Notes: a model not told the origin generated them from the sequence alone. Counted from the stretch's first letter, positions 10,828-21,880 are shown. The stretch: DNA of 64,000 bases from Branchipolynoe longqiensis (GCA_030323885.1 CM059203.1:3410001-3474000), one strand, 5' to 3'. Numbers and translations: made by a program.

Positions 10828-11361
10828 TCAGAATTTGTTACACAATTATGTCTTTCTTTGCCCTGCTATTTTCATTGTTGTTGGGGATGTGTTATTACCA
10901 TGTTGGACCTATATCGGTTGTTAGCCATTACAGACATTTCACTGTTATTAAAGTTAAGACTGAGCCCTGTAGCCGAGTTGCCAAATATTGTTCAACTTCC
11001 TTAAAGTTATGGACTTGTTTTTTTCAATTATTAAATAAAATGATTAATTAGTCATATTACTGTGTCAATCTTGTCGGCTTGCTGAGTGAATTGTCCGATG
11101 TCTTTGAGTTTCGGCCATAAAATAAATATATTATTTTTAAAATATTTTACAGATAGGAAGTATACAATAGTGGGTTCAATATACGCTAAACCATCTGGGG
11201 TCCGCTTTTACTCTAAACAGATTCCTGCAAATTCTTACTGGCTCTACTCGACTTTTGAGCATTCTATACTATTATATAATATAGAATAATTGCTTCGATC
11301 AAGGAGTCAATTTATTAATAAAGAACCGCTGTCACACTACATGTGACTCATCCCCATAATG

Positions 11362-11854
11362 TTAAACTTGTATAGTCTCGTCGTTTTGAGTTTAGGCCAT
11401 ATTATTTTAGATAAATATATTAGATTGGTCGTTATAATTTACTTTGAAATTACTTCTATCTTAACTTGAAATATTTTAAGTGAAAACATGTGAAATATAT
11501 TTGGCATGCACACTGAAACGCTGGATATGATATTTTCCAGCAAGTGACAGGTTCTATTGCATTGACTTAGTATTCCGTTAATGTAGTGTCTCTTGCTGGG
11601 AGAGAGAATTGTTCACACCCCACAAGTGGCACCCATCATCACCCCTGCCGCCTCCCACGTCAGGAGAACCGGCTGCAAGGCACTCCATCTTCTGCCAAAT
11701 GACAGGTTCTATTACATTGATTAAGTATTCCGTCTAGGTAGCAAATAAATACTTAATCAGTGCACTAGTATCTAAGTTGGAGATGTAGGATAAAGTCTAG
11801 GTGAGTGATTTGGTTTAAAGAATTTGATGCTTTCATCTGGAGTATGCAGCTTGA
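11362..11854. mobile_element. TTAA-flanked MITE with internal insertion
   Basis: Starts TTAAACTTGTATAGTCTCG and ends GAGTATGCAGCTTGA, diverged forms of the ends seen in the copies at 20873, 22368 and 23450. A segment at about 11596-11690 (GAGAGAGAATTGTTCACACC...) is not in those copies and coincides with the end of the tandem duplication. The interrupted copy 9536-9770 is its upstream equivalent. Confidence 0.55.
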
Positions 11855-12191
11855 ACAAAACCTACAGTTGACAGGTTTACACGGTACTGCACTCAAACAC
11901 TCAATTCCTGTCTACTTCCTTAACTGCCATATCGCACTGATACTTAATGAGCTCACTTCATAACATCCCCATTATTGTCCCGTGTATGACTAATCTAGTT
12001 GTGTGATGATCTTAATCCTGAATGCCAAATAAAAATAAAACATGGTTCTCGAGCACTGCTGCATCAATTTTGAGTCCAACCCAACACGTTGCATAGCTAC
12101 CAACATTTGAAAATGGGAAAGCGTAATCTTTTTCACATGAATTACGACATATTGCTTAGAAGTTAGTTAGCACATCTCCACTTGGGATGTG
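11855..12191. other. No gene recognised
   Basis: AT-rich spacer, no coding or repeat signal that I can assign. Confidence 0.4.
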
Positions 12192-12265
12192 TGGCCTAGA
12201 TAGCCTAATGGTTAAGACCCTAGCCCCTGAATGGCAGAAGTGTGGGCTCGAGGCCTGCTCCAGTC
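12192..12265 (+). mobile_element. tRNA-like SINE head
   Basis: GGCCTAGATAGCCTAATGGT resembles a pol III A box region and GTGGGCTCGAGGCC a B box at tRNA-like spacing. Acceptor-stem pairing is poor, so a SINE head or decayed tRNA-like sequence is likelier than a functional tRNA. Confidence 0.45.
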
Positions 12266-12457
12266 ATAATTGTTCCTATCGTTTGTCAAAATCACCCTCG
12301 ATGACAAGCATATAAGCATTTAATCACTCACATGTGTGAGTGAGTGTGAGTGTGTATGTGTGTGTCAGGTTAATATAACGGTGGATATGGTCCGAACGAA
12401 ATTATTACTAGGAAAATTGACGATTTATCGTAATATTTCAGATTACTGGAGTGGGTT

Positions 12458-12557
12458 GAGGGAGAGGATGGAGGGTGACAGACAGACAGACATAGATAGG
12501 AAAGGAGTTAGACAGGTAGGGAGGGAGGCAAATAAAACGACAGGCATACAGGTACTC
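12458..12557 (+). repeat. Dispersed 100-bp repeat, partner at 13874-13979
   Basis: GTTGAGGGAGA(G/T)GATGGAGGG...GACAGGCATACAGGTACT is present at both sites in the same orientation with a few changes. GACAGGCA-rich related sequence also occurs at about 16970-17050. Confidence 0.7.
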
Positions 12558-12599
12558 GGGCATTTGTTCTTTGAAGCTACCAGTACTTTTAATGGTTGG

Positions 12600-13060
12600 T
12601 TGTTGGAGTTTTTAGTGATATTTCACTTTTTCTATATGAAGATTGACAGCGCATTGATTTATTGAGTTTGCTGATACGCGTAGTTCCAAACATCAATTTT
12701 ATTCAAAATTAATAGAAATCCACAACCCTAACCTCATTAATTTAATATAATCTTTTTGTTAAACATGTTTTCTATGTGTATTCCAATGATTTTGTTTCTA
12801 GGTGGTGTGGTTTTAGAGATATTTAACTTTTTCTGTATGAAGATTGCTCACGGCCATTGACAATGCCTTGAGTTTGCCGATACACGCAGTGCAACACGTC
12901 GATTTTATTGAAAATTAATAGAAATGCAGAGCCCTAACCATATAAATTTAATATAATCTCTTCTTTGAATATGTTTTCTATATGACTTTCAATCGGTTTG
13001 TGGTTAGCTGGTGTAGTTTTAGAGATATTTCACCTTTTCTCTATGCCATTGAGTTTGCAG
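12600..13060 (+). repeat. About 200-bp degenerate tandem repeat, 2.3 copies
   Basis: The landmark GA(T)ATTT(C/A)ACTTTTTCT recurs at about 12616, 12817 and 13022, followed each time by GAAGATTG or similar, then TTGAGTTTGC and AATTAATAGAAAT. A single further unit lies at 19965-20185. Confidence 0.65.
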
Positions 13061-13544
13061 TGTGACCGGATGTTGCCTGCAGCCAAGCAGCACGCGCATT
13101 GACCTAAATACATGTGCTGACGTCATATGAAATTGGTCAATAAGGGATTCCCAAAACTGTGTTCAGAAAAAAAGGAGTAAAATTAGATTATTTCTTCACT
13201 GGGGTTTTACAGTCTAGACATATTTGAAACTACGGCAATCACCGACTTACCAAAAACCGCCAAAATCCAAACTCGTGGAGATCTGTCATCCCTGTGCCAC
13301 TAACGTCAAAGGGCAGATTGGTGATGGAAATCCTCTATATCCTTCTCTGGCCATAGGAAGCTCGTCGTTTATGAAGACAGTTGGCTAACTGCTACATGTG
13401 ACTTCTGTCCAACGGAAAGCTCTCCGCTCCCTGAAGCTTGGGTGACCACAGCAAAGAGGAAGGAGCTCTTGGCGAGGTACAGTACTTGGTGCTGAAAAGA
13501 AGTTACACCCAGATGAAAGCACTCATTGGAACTTTATAGGGCTG
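13061..13544. other. No gene recognised
   Basis: No coding or repeat signal that I can assign. Confidence 0.4.
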
Positions 13545-13850
13545 CCCCACTGGCACCATGACCCAATAGGGCTTGCCAGTGGGCCAAGATAATGCTAGGT
13601 GGCACTCGTGTACTATGAGATATCATATCTAGATGGGTACCGACTCGTGACAGCACACTGGCAACTTTATAGTGCTGCCCCACTGAGACACCAGGCCACT
13701 GGCACGATGAACCAATTTCAAACCTGGTCACATTATCCTGATACTGAGCTAACCATCCTTTCCCTATCCTAGTAATGCTGAGCTTCAGGCAAGATAGCGA
13801 CATATCAATTTTGTAAGTAATTGGTTTGACGTGAGGCGCTGCAAACCGAG
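13545..13850 (-). mobile_element. SINE-1 copy (minus strand)
   Basis: Matches the minus-strand SINE at 38413-38754: GTGCTGCCCCACTG, ACATTATCCTGAT, CCCTATCCTA, ATCAATTTTGTAAGT, TTTGAC. The GCTGCCCCACTG segment is itself duplicated here (13550 and 13675). The tRNA-like head is decayed. Confidence 0.6.
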
Positions 13851-13989
13851 GCAGACAGGGAAGGAGGGAGGGAGGGGGTTGAGGGAGATGATGGAGGGCG
13901 ACAGACAGATAGATAGGAAAGGAGTGAGACGGAGGTAGGGAGGGAGGCAAATAAAAGGACAGGCAGGCATACAGGTACTGAGGAAGTTG

Positions 13990-14400
13990 TATATACGTGG
14001 GTATATAAATATATATATATTATATATATATATAATTATGTAGTCACATATATATATACATATATAGGTCTCCATATGTATATATGTATACATATATGTA
14101 GATGTGAATGCATGTATATATAGACATATATTCACATAGGTGCATATGTAATATGTATATATGTATATACACATAGGTATATATGTATATTTATATGTAT
14201 ACACATATGTATGTGTATATGTATATTTATATCTATATATATATATATTATATCTATACATACATGTATGTGTAAATCTAAAAATAATGCCAATAATGAT
14301 TAAAATAATACGGTAATAATAATGACAAGAATAATGATAATAACATTGATAATAATGATAATAACGATGATAATAATAACAAATATAAAATGATAAAATA
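13990..14400. repeat. Microsatellites: TATATG-type, then ATAATG-type
   Basis: 13990-14275 is alternating TATATA/TATG/TACA; 14281-14400 is ATAATGATAATA-like. Frames through it encode only Tyr/Ile/His repeats. Confidence 0.85.
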
Positions 14401-14437
14401 GGCAATAATACTTGACGTTACCCGACCTGACTTTACC

Positions 14438-14493
14438 CGACCTGACTTTAGATGTTGCTAGGACGTAAAACAACAACAAACAAACAAACAACG
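14438..14493 (+). mobile_element. SINE-1 3' tail
   Basis: TTGCTAGGACGTAAAACAAC followed by (AAAC)n, identical to the tails at 56473-56514 and, inverted, 21319-21350. The preceding GACTTTACCCGACCTGACTT is a short duplication. Confidence 0.7.
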
Positions 14494-14794
14494 TATATGC
14501 GGATGTAACCGAGTTGCATGGTGCTGCCACCCAGGGGCTCCTGGGGGCTCCTGGGGGGCTCACAGGATAGTGTCATCCACAACCACCAGGTGGGGCAGGA
14601 GCCTCCCTACACCTGTTGTTGATATTGGCTCAGTCTGACCCTGTCAGCCAGAGCTTCCACACTCCTTCAAAACTTTTTCTTCATTTTAGGTAGGGCACTT
14701 GAGGCCCAGCCAGGTGCATTACTTTCTCTACTATTCACTTCCTGTAAATAAATAATGTACCCACCATTACTGTGTTGCCGTGCAATTCTTACAT
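14494..14794. other. No gene recognised
   Basis: No coding signal. Contains a small direct repeat (GGGGCTCCTGG). Confidence 0.4.
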
Positions 14795-15590
14795 ATATAT
14801 ATATGTGAATACATACTGTATTTAGAGATGACTGCATCACATATTGTAGAGTGGTCCTCCATTTGTCACTGCTAAGTTAACCCATGTGTAGTCTGTTTCA
14901 CTCTCAGACTTATTGCAAGGGGCCTATGCTCTGACACTTTAACACTCAGATTTTAACCAAAAACTGCCAAGGAAAGCTTTCACACCTCAGGTTGCCAATG
15001 GTTCTCTGGGCTGCACCTCCACTGACAGCTGAGCTTACTGAGTGTGAATGTGTCAGAGCTTATGCCCTTTGAATAGGTGTGAGAGTGGATTGGATTTGGT
15101 TTATAAGGGTCTGTGCCACAGTGCACTGCACACACATATTTCTGAAGGCACACAACACACTACACAACAGTCAACTTGTTACTTGCAAATGGATTACCAT
15201 TATGAAGGATCTGGCACAGTCATCCTTACATTTAGGAACACTGGTAAGTTATTCTTCACCTGATATTGCAATATTATTTATATATAATACATACATATGT
15301 ATGCGCATATATGCATATATACATATAGCTTTAAAAGTATGTGCACATGTACATGCATAATCAAAAATAAATTAAATAAAAATGGAATGTTATTTAGGGT
15401 AATGGCAATGTTTGGTTAAAATCTGAGTGTGAAAGTGTCAGAGTTTAGGCCCCTTGCATTGTTGCAATAAGTCTGAGTGACACAGACTGCATATGGATTA
15501 ACTTAGCAGTGACAAATGGAGGACCACTCTAAGATATGTGATGCAGTCATCTCTAAATACAATATGTATAAATTTATATGCATATGTGTA
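14795..15590. mobile_element. Long-inverted-repeat (foldback-like) element, about 0.8 kb
   Basis: The left arm 14808-14968 and right arm 15411-15570 are reverse complements over about 160 bp with few changes. Shared landmarks are AGTGACAAATGGAGGACCAC, GATGCAGTCATCTCTAAATA and TTTGGTTAAAATCTGAGTGT. The arms enclose about 440 bp without a credible ORF. A fragment of the arm recurs at about 35866-35898. This is most likely a non-autonomous foldback or MITE-like transposon; ends lie in TATATA sequence so no target duplication can be read. Confidence 0.75.
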
Positions 15591-15591
15591 G

Positions 15592-15722
15592 AGTCATGTA
15601 TATATGTCTGCATATGTATATATGTATGTATATGTATATATGTATATATATATATGTATATATATGTGTATATATATGCATGTTAATATGTATGTATATG
15701 TATGTATGTATATGTATAACAT
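15592..15722. repeat. TATG/TATA microsatellite
   Basis: Alternating TATATATG/TATGTATG directly abutting the foldback element. Confidence 0.85.
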
Positions 15723-15775
15723 TTATAATAGACATAGGGGGTTTGGGTTTCATGGGTTTGGGAGAGGAGATGGCA

Positions 15776-15856
15776 GCCTATCGGCGCCGGGAATACCGGC
15801 TTCCCGGCACCAGGGTTCCCGGCCTACCGGCGCCGAGACTCCCGGCACCAGGCCTC
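15776..15856. repeat. GC-rich short repeat cluster
   Basis: CGGCGCCG, CCCGGCACCA and CCGGC units recur in both orientations, sharply different from the AT-rich surroundings. Confidence 0.5.
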
Positions 15857-15884
15857 AATTCAAATAATATAAATATAAATAAAA

Positions 15885-16205
15885 TGTAATAACCAACAGT
15901 AAAATAAATAAAATATAAATGCAATAATATACAGGGTAAGTTAAATGTTAATGTTGCTGTAACAGCAAGAAATGCCATATTACTGGGGATTGTGCATCAG
16001 ATGCATAATTACAGTGTTATTTATGAGCATAGCTTACTGACCTCCTGTGAATAGAAATAAAAAGTGATAACCAACAATAAAATAAATCAAATACAATAAT
16101 ATTTAAGGTAGGTTTTTCTTAATGTTGTACCAGCAAGACAAGCCATATTTGTGGTGATTATGCATCAGATGCATAATCACTGTGAATTATTTCTTATGCA
16201 TATAT
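15885..16205. repeat. Two-copy degenerate tandem repeat with palindromic core
   Basis: TAATAACCAACAGTAAAATAAAT...CAGCAAGA...GCATCAGATGCATAAT at 15885-16015 recurs at 16056-16195. In the second copy GATTATGCATC-A-GATGCATAATC is a perfect palindrome around one base. Confidence 0.65.
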
Positions 16206-16210
16206 ATATA

Positions 16211-17195
16211 TTGGTATGCAAAAAATATATCTAAATGATGTACAACAGTCCCCACAGGACCTCCCCCAGTGGCAAGTGGAAGTATATGAGTGGGCCACAG
16301 ACCAGCATATACCCCCATGGTTGACTGGAGGTTCCTCTATTGTTTGGGATTAATGGCTATACCAACACAGTACTGTCATGGACTGTTCTGTCCTGTAGAC
16401 ATGTGTTATAACTACTGAATTATTTCCTAATATTCACTGTTAATTTACTCAATCCGGTCCCCACTAAATGTCCGTTGAATATTCAGGAAATTAGATATAA
16501 CTTTTCCCTTTCTAGTGATGTATTCGAATATGAAAACCTCCTAAAACTCAGTGTTCCACAACCATATTTGTGAACCTGCACCACAATCCTATATGAAATT
16601 CGAACTTGGAAATTGAACCGGTACTCGAATGAGGTACTTTACCCACCATAGCCCGAACGAGGTAAGCTCTCCAACATGTTGAATTTTGTGTTTAATTTGA
16701 CCAAATTTCACTTTTTGAGTAAGCTATTATCATAAATAACATCATTTCAACCCCCCGATTGAATATTCATGGTTCTAAATAACAGAATTAGATCATAGCG
16801 ATGAATAGATTTGTGCCTTTTTTTTTGTTTACCTTCGACAATATCGCCGCCAAGATTTGTGTTATTTGTTTGATTTACATACACTTCATAGTAGAACAAA
16901 CTGTTTCTAACCAATCATGATACAGGAGTAGTGTGATGCCTACGTCACACGCAAATCCTACATAAATGCGGGCAGGCAGACAGTCATACATGCAGACAGG
17001 AAGATAGGCAATCATACAGGCAAACATGCATTCACAGAGACAGGCATATGATGATTTTCATTTCACTCTTTTGTCTTAATTCCTGGACACTTGTCTATTG
17101 GGGAACTTGGTGAAACCACAAGTTAATTGGGGATGACCTACTGTCATTATTTGGAGTAATGGATACACCCAGCTAACGCCAACAGATTCAAACTC
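16211..17195. other. No gene recognised
   Basis: AT-rich. Contains a 20-base match with 35987-36000 (GAGGTAAGCTCTCCAAC at about 16665) and a GACAGGCA-rich stretch at 16970-17050. Confidence 0.4.
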
Positions 17196-17204
17196 ATTAC
17201 TGCA

Positions 17205-17316
17205 CATGACAAAACTGAACAGAGCATCCTCACCACATGTGATGGGCTCTGATGGTGGAGCCTCCGACTTGGTCTGAGCATATAGCTCAAACACTCTAAT
17301 CTAATCTAATCTAACT
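17205..17316 (+). mobile_element. LINE-like 3' tail with TCTAA repeats, copy 1
   Basis: GATGGTGGAGCCTCCGACTT...ATAGCTCAAACACT followed by (CTAAT)n. The same sequence and tail occur at 19488-19572. A short tandem-repeat tail fits CR1-type LINE 3' ends. Confidence 0.55.
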
Positions 17317-17856
17317 ACTAACTATTGATGGAAAATGCACAGGAAAATGCACAGAATGTATTGAATCTGTGCCCCGCTGTCACAGTGTCAGCATCCGCTG
17401 ACAATTTCCTCGGCGCTAGATCTAACAGTTTAACCCTGGCAAAATGAAACTAGGAGGATTACCCTTAAGAAGACCGAATCAGGAAATCAAGGAGAACTGA
17501 GGCCGCCTGCATGAGGTTCAGGGATACGCGATGATAAAGAAATACTCATCTGAGCCAAAATAGGGGATTTACTGCCCCAGGACCAATCAGAAGCATTGCT
17601 GGTCGGACTTTGCGGCATTTGTTGGCGGGTTGTACGGCAGGCTGTGCGGGGCAGATAGAGCGGCAACCACTGCCCGGTCATTTACAAGATCAACCCGAGA
17701 TAAGATAAGTGATAATAATTCTACATACATATTTGAAAGTTCTGAGATAATCATGGATATTGTAGTGTCAACTGTCACACAACCTCACATAGGAATCTTG
17801 CACTGTTTGAACTTGTGCAATTTAAACAATTGCGGACTGCATTATCACCTACAAAC
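17317..17856 (+). other. Probable 5' leader of CR1-like element
   Basis: No ORF. It lies between the TCTAA tail and the ORF1 start, and may be the 5' UTR of the CR1-like element. Confidence 0.35.
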
Positions 17857-19061
17857 ATGGTGGGATGGCTTGACAAATACGTTCACTCACCAAAAAAGAG
17901 GAAGAGTGAAAATAAAAAGAGTGATGTGAGTAAAAAAGAACACAAATAGTAGAACTTCTAGGGTAAGTTCAAAAGCGAGTGTGAATGACGCCAGAAGAGG
18001 AAATGAGATTAAGGAGGGAACATCAAGTGGGGTGGATGATGATGAGAGTTGGACCTGTACTATTTGTGAATGCGGGTTTGATGATGAAAGTGACAAAATA
18101 CTAGAGTGTGATGGCGAATGCAGGAAACATTTCTGTGCGAGATGCATAGATTTGTCTGATGGTCAATATGAGACATTGCAGAGACCAGATTGTTTTTGGT
18201 ACTGCTCAAATTGTGTGGTCGATATAAAATTGAAGACGAATGAGAAGAATGATGAAAGGGAAGAAATCAAGTTAATGCATGACAAGTTCCTGGTGGAAAT
18301 GCACAAACAATTGACACTACTTGAAACAGAAATTGAAGCAAAACTGGAGACATATGCTAAAGATGTTCCAGAAACAGTTACCAAAAGCTGGGCAGAAGTG
18401 GTAGCAAGCAACAAGGATGACCAATTAAATACAAGCAGAAAGGATAATGTCAATGAGAAGTTAATAGTTAAAGAAACAATAGTTCAACATAAAAGAGAGG
18501 AAAATTCTAGAGAATAAAGAGAAACAAATATTATAATTCACAGAGTGAAGGAAAATAGGGAGGACAATCCTGAGGATAGAAAGAAGGATGATGATGCCTT
18601 CTTTAAAGCGATGTGTACCGAGATCCTGAAAGTTTCCAATGTGGAAGTGAAAAATGTAATTCGCCTCGGGAAAAGGAATGAAAATAACGACAGACCAAGG
18701 CCAATGAAAATTATGCTACAGAATAAAGATGATAAGCAGAAGATTTTGTCAAAGTTATCGAAATTAAAAGATGCTGCTCCAAAATTCAAGGATATCAGTG
18801 TTTGTCATGATCTTACACAAGATGAACGGGAAAAACATAGGCAAAAAGTAGAAGCCAGAAAAAGGGAAAAAATCGATTCAGCAGGGGGGGGGAGGGGGGG
18901 GGGGGCTCTGGACCATCAAGGTTTGGGATCCTCCAGGGAACCTAAGGATAATCAGAATAAAGACCCAATAAGCAAACTACCTAAAATAAAAGAGAAGGGT
19001 AAATTGGAAAATTATGAGCTAGTACACAAATTGGCAAATATGCTAATTAATGTCCCACAAT
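17857..19061 (+). pseudogene. CR1-type LINE ORF1 with PHD zinc finger
   Basis: ATG at 17857 opens MVGWLDKYVHSPKKRK, a basic start typical of this family. A six-A run at about 17930 shifts the frame. The next frame then encodes a PHD-like finger (CTICECGF...KILECDGECRKHFCARC...WYCSNC, about 18055-18220), a coiled-coil-like Glu/Lys/Leu segment, and after an in-frame TAA at 18515-18517 an RRM/C-terminal-like block (NIIIHRVKENRE, VIRLGKRNEN, KDISVCHDLTQDER). The order PHD, coiled coil, RRM-like is that of CR1/L2-group ORF1, an RNA-binding protein that packages the element transcript. Poly-G at 18886-18905 interrupts the C-terminus. No ORF2 (EN-RT) follows, so the element is internally deleted. 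Confidence 0.75.
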
Positions 19062-19487
19062 AATAGTACACCACAACACCAGTACATATACCAGCAACAA
19101 CCATGGCAAAAACCGAACATACGTAGCAGGTACGACTGGCCTAATAACAGCAAATATTCAAGGACAAGCCTAATTTCACAATCTAAGAAGCAACAATTAT
19201 TCTTTACATATGTCTTATTGATAGCCCGCTACCTTTGAGTTGAAAAATATAATATAATATCTAGTTTAATAAGACTTAAAAGTGAAATCGACGGCATTCT
19301 GCAGCCGCCATCTTGTCTTTTTGCATTCTCTCCCATTTCACCAACTCTGTTCTGATATAAGTAACCATTTGACACTGGTACCAGGCAGTCTACTTCTTGT
19401 TCCATACTAACGCTATTTTGGCCCGTATTTATATAAGGCTGGTCTTCACCTGTGTACTACAAGTACCGGGTGAATCTTTTATCTACC
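19062..19487 (+). other. CR1-like residual sequence, no RT
   Basis: Gln/Asn-rich codons continue to about 19238 and then stop. No endonuclease or RT motif before the tail at 19488. Confidence 0.4.
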
Positions 19488-19572
19488 TCACCACATGCTG
19501 TGAGCCCTGATGGTGGAGTCTCCGACTTGGCCTGAGAATATAGCTCAAACACTCTAATCTAATCTAATCTCA
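19488..19572 (+). mobile_element. LINE-like 3' tail with TCTAA repeats, copy 2
   Basis: GATGGTGGAGTCTCCGACTT and (CTAAT)n tail match 17236-17316. If it belongs to the ORF1 above, about 3 kb of ORF2 has been lost between them. Confidence 0.55.
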
Positions 19573-19964
19573 ACTTGAGCAGTAGGGGAATATTTGTCTA
19601 CAAAACTTGCAAAATATTACTAATAAATATATAAATAAATATAGCCCACAAAACAATGTCACTAACCAGTCCCCAGCTACAAGAAATCTGTGATAATACT
19701 CATATTATCATCACTCTCAACTATGTTTATTGGTTTCTTTTACCGATCATAAAATGTGTATGAAATCTACAATGTAAACAACAATATTATGGGTTTATGA
19801 TGTAAACAACAACGTCCATTAGTACTCCGACCCGTATGTCAGAATCCGCTAGAGGCGCTGCAGTATACGCGTTGCATTTCTCGCCTATGGCTAAGTGATA
19901 AACTAGATCACGGTTCCGACTGCGCATGCGCTGAAAACGGCGTTGGGAGCAAAGCAAAGGCCTA

Positions 19965-20185
19965 CAGCCATTGAGTTTGCTTATACGCGCAGTGAAAAAC
20001 GTCAGTTTTATTCAAAATTAATAGAAATCCAAAACCCTAACCATATCAATTTAATATAATCTTTTTGATAAACATGTTTTCTATATGTGTTCCAAGCGGT
20101 TTGTCTCTAGGTGGTGTGGTTTTATCAATATTTTACTTTTTCTGTATGGAGATTGCTCACTGCCATTGACAATGCATTGAGTACT
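19965..20185 (+). repeat. Single unit of the 200-bp repeat of 12600-13060
   Basis: CATTGAGTTTGCTTATACGC, AATTAATAGAAAT, TTTAATATAATCTTTTTG and GGTGGTGTGGTTTTA in the same order as at 12660-12815. Confidence 0.7.
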
Positions 20186-20872
20186 CTGGCTATGGCTCTA
20201 ACACTAGTCTGAGTGCCTAGATCTTTCTAAATCTAAATGCACATGGCATAAGATGTGCTGATTATATTGATGTCAATGCAATGCTGGATAAAAGATTAAT
20301 ATCTTAATTTATTAGATATATTTTTTTAGTTGGTATTCTATGTTTCAAACAAGAGCTGAGATGATCTGAAACTAGCACATTTCATAGCTGCACCCAGTGT
20401 ATTAGCATGTGCCATGTGCTTTTGGGGGTTATGTTTTGCTCTGATGCATCCCACAATGCACCGCGCCGCTGGAACCGTGATGTAGTCTATTGTGGAGCAC
20501 ACAGGCACTGCCAAACTATGTGTTACAAATTCATTCAGAACTTCTGTGCAAATGATTTTTTAGTAAATCTGTTTTTGGATATGGACCAATCAGAGACGGG
20601 GGCTTTGTGATGTCATAAGCTTGGACTGATTGCCACCATTTCTGAATGTGAGACTACAACAACATTTCTCTAGCTTCAAAGCTTCAAAGTCATCATAAGT
20701 ATTATGAGTTTGGTATAATAATGTACAATTTCGGTGAGCTTAGTTCATGATCTTTCCAGTGATATAAAATTCATGAAAATACTCCCGCTCAAATTTGTTT
20801 AATCAAAGTCACCAAAATGGGTGCCATCTAATATATTGCCGCCGCATCGGCGGCGCCGCATCGGCGGTGATA
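20186..20872. other. No gene recognised
   Basis: No coding signal. Ends with a duplicated GCCGCATCGGCGGCG motif at 20838-20866. Confidence 0.4.
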
Positions 20873-21227
20873 TTAAAGCTGCATAGTCCGATGAAATATC
20901 AAATTTTCAAAACCAAACCAATTATCTAGATTTGATTTTACATATCTAACTTAGATACTGATGCACTTATTAAGCATTTGTTTCTGCATAGAAGGCAATA
21001 CTGAGTCAATTTAACAGAACCTGTTAGTGCAGAAGTCTATGGTGTCAGAATTTTGGCGAGCTTGCCAAAACTAATTTTCCATGTTTGCACTCAAAATATC
21101 TCAAAAGCTTAGCATTTAAAATAAATGTAACTTTGAACTAATGTAAAGTAGATACTAGTGATCGATCTAATATATTTATCTCAGGAAAAATACAGAAATT
21201 CTAAACCATCGGACTATGCAACTTTAA
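20873..21227. mobile_element. TTAA MITE, copy in inverted orientation
   Basis: Bounded by TTAA on both sides, with inverted ends AAAGCTGCATAGTCCGATG and CATCGGACTATGCAACTTT. 355 bp, no ORF. It is the reverse complement of the copy at 22368-22720 over its whole length. TTAA target sites are used by piggyBac- and Kolobok-type transposases; which drives it is unknown. Confidence 0.8.
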
Positions 21228-21318
21228 CATTGTCGAATCGACGAATCAATGCAAGCAACCGCTGTCACAAGCAACCACTGTAATAATACGACAGCGGCGG
21301 CGATTTGTTTAGTTTAAG

Positions 21319-21370
21319 GTTTGTTTGTTGTTTTACATCCTAGCAACATCTAAGGTCATATCAGGACGGG
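21319..21370 (-). mobile_element. SINE-1 3' tail (minus strand)
   Basis: GTTTGTTTGTTGTTTTACAT, CCTAGCAACATCTAAGGTCA, TATCAGGACGG: reverse complement of the tail at 56459-56514. Confidence 0.75.
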
Positions 21371-21420
21371 TTAGTTTATGGTGCTGTCACACTACGACGT
21401 AATGCGCTGACGTACGACGT

Positions 21421-21880
21421 AAAGTCACCATAAGTGCATATCCTATTACTTGACAAAGTACATGACAGTTATTATACTTTTTATTTGGGCATTCTAACTT
21501 TAGGGCAGCACTATAAAGTCACCATAAGTGCATATCCTATTACTTGACAAAGTACATGACAGTTATTATACTTTTTATTTGGGCATTCTAACTTTAGGGC
21601 AGCACTATAAAGTCACCATAAGTGCATATCCTATTACTTGACAAAGTACATGACAGTTATTATACTTTTTATTTGGGCATTCTAACTTTAGGGCAGCACT
21701 ATAAAGTCACCATAAGTGCATATCCTATTACTTGACAAAGTACATGACAGCTATTATACTTTTTATTTGGGCATTCTAACTTTAGGGCAGCACTATGAAG
21801 TCACCATAAGTGCATATCCTATTACTTGACAAAGTACATGACAGTTATTCTACTTTTTATTTGGGCATTCTAACTTTAAA
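21421..21880 (+). repeat. 94-bp tandem repeat, 4.9 copies
   Basis: Units start at 21421, 21515, 21609, 21703 and 21797 and are almost identical (AAAGTCACCATAAGTGCATA...). The segment GGGCAGCACTATAAAGTCAC matches an internal part of SINE-1 (39003-39030), so the array probably grew out of a SINE. Confidence 0.95.

Larger units (their letters stand above)
7945..11595 (+). repeat. Head-to-tail tandem duplication, 1826-bp unit
   Basis: 7945-9770 and 9771-11595 align end to end with few substitutions and a small length difference. The shared trinucleotide GCT lies at the left border (CTCAGCTTCTG), the junction (CTTGCTTCTG) and the right border (CTTGCTGGG). Each unit carries the recombinase, the inverted-repeat insert and the A-B terminal repeat. 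Confidence 0.9.
5951..11600 (+). mobile_element. Degenerate tyrosine-recombinase element (gag-like + YR, no RT)
   Basis: Reading left to right there are related terminal repeats (5955-6310), gag-like fragment A, an inserted segment, gag-like fragment B with a zinc finger, a tyrosine recombinase, the terminal repeat again (9300-9560), then a tandem duplicate of recombinase plus terminal repeat. Repeats of an A block and a B block on both sides resemble the split direct repeats of Ngaro/PAT elements. No RT or RNase H lies between gag and recombinase, so this is an internally deleted retroelement or a non-retro YR element. Confidence 0.65.

Noticed and set aside
14000..14405. 206-codon Tyr/Ile/His-rich minus frame
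   Set aside because: Translation of TATATG and ATAATG microsatellites.
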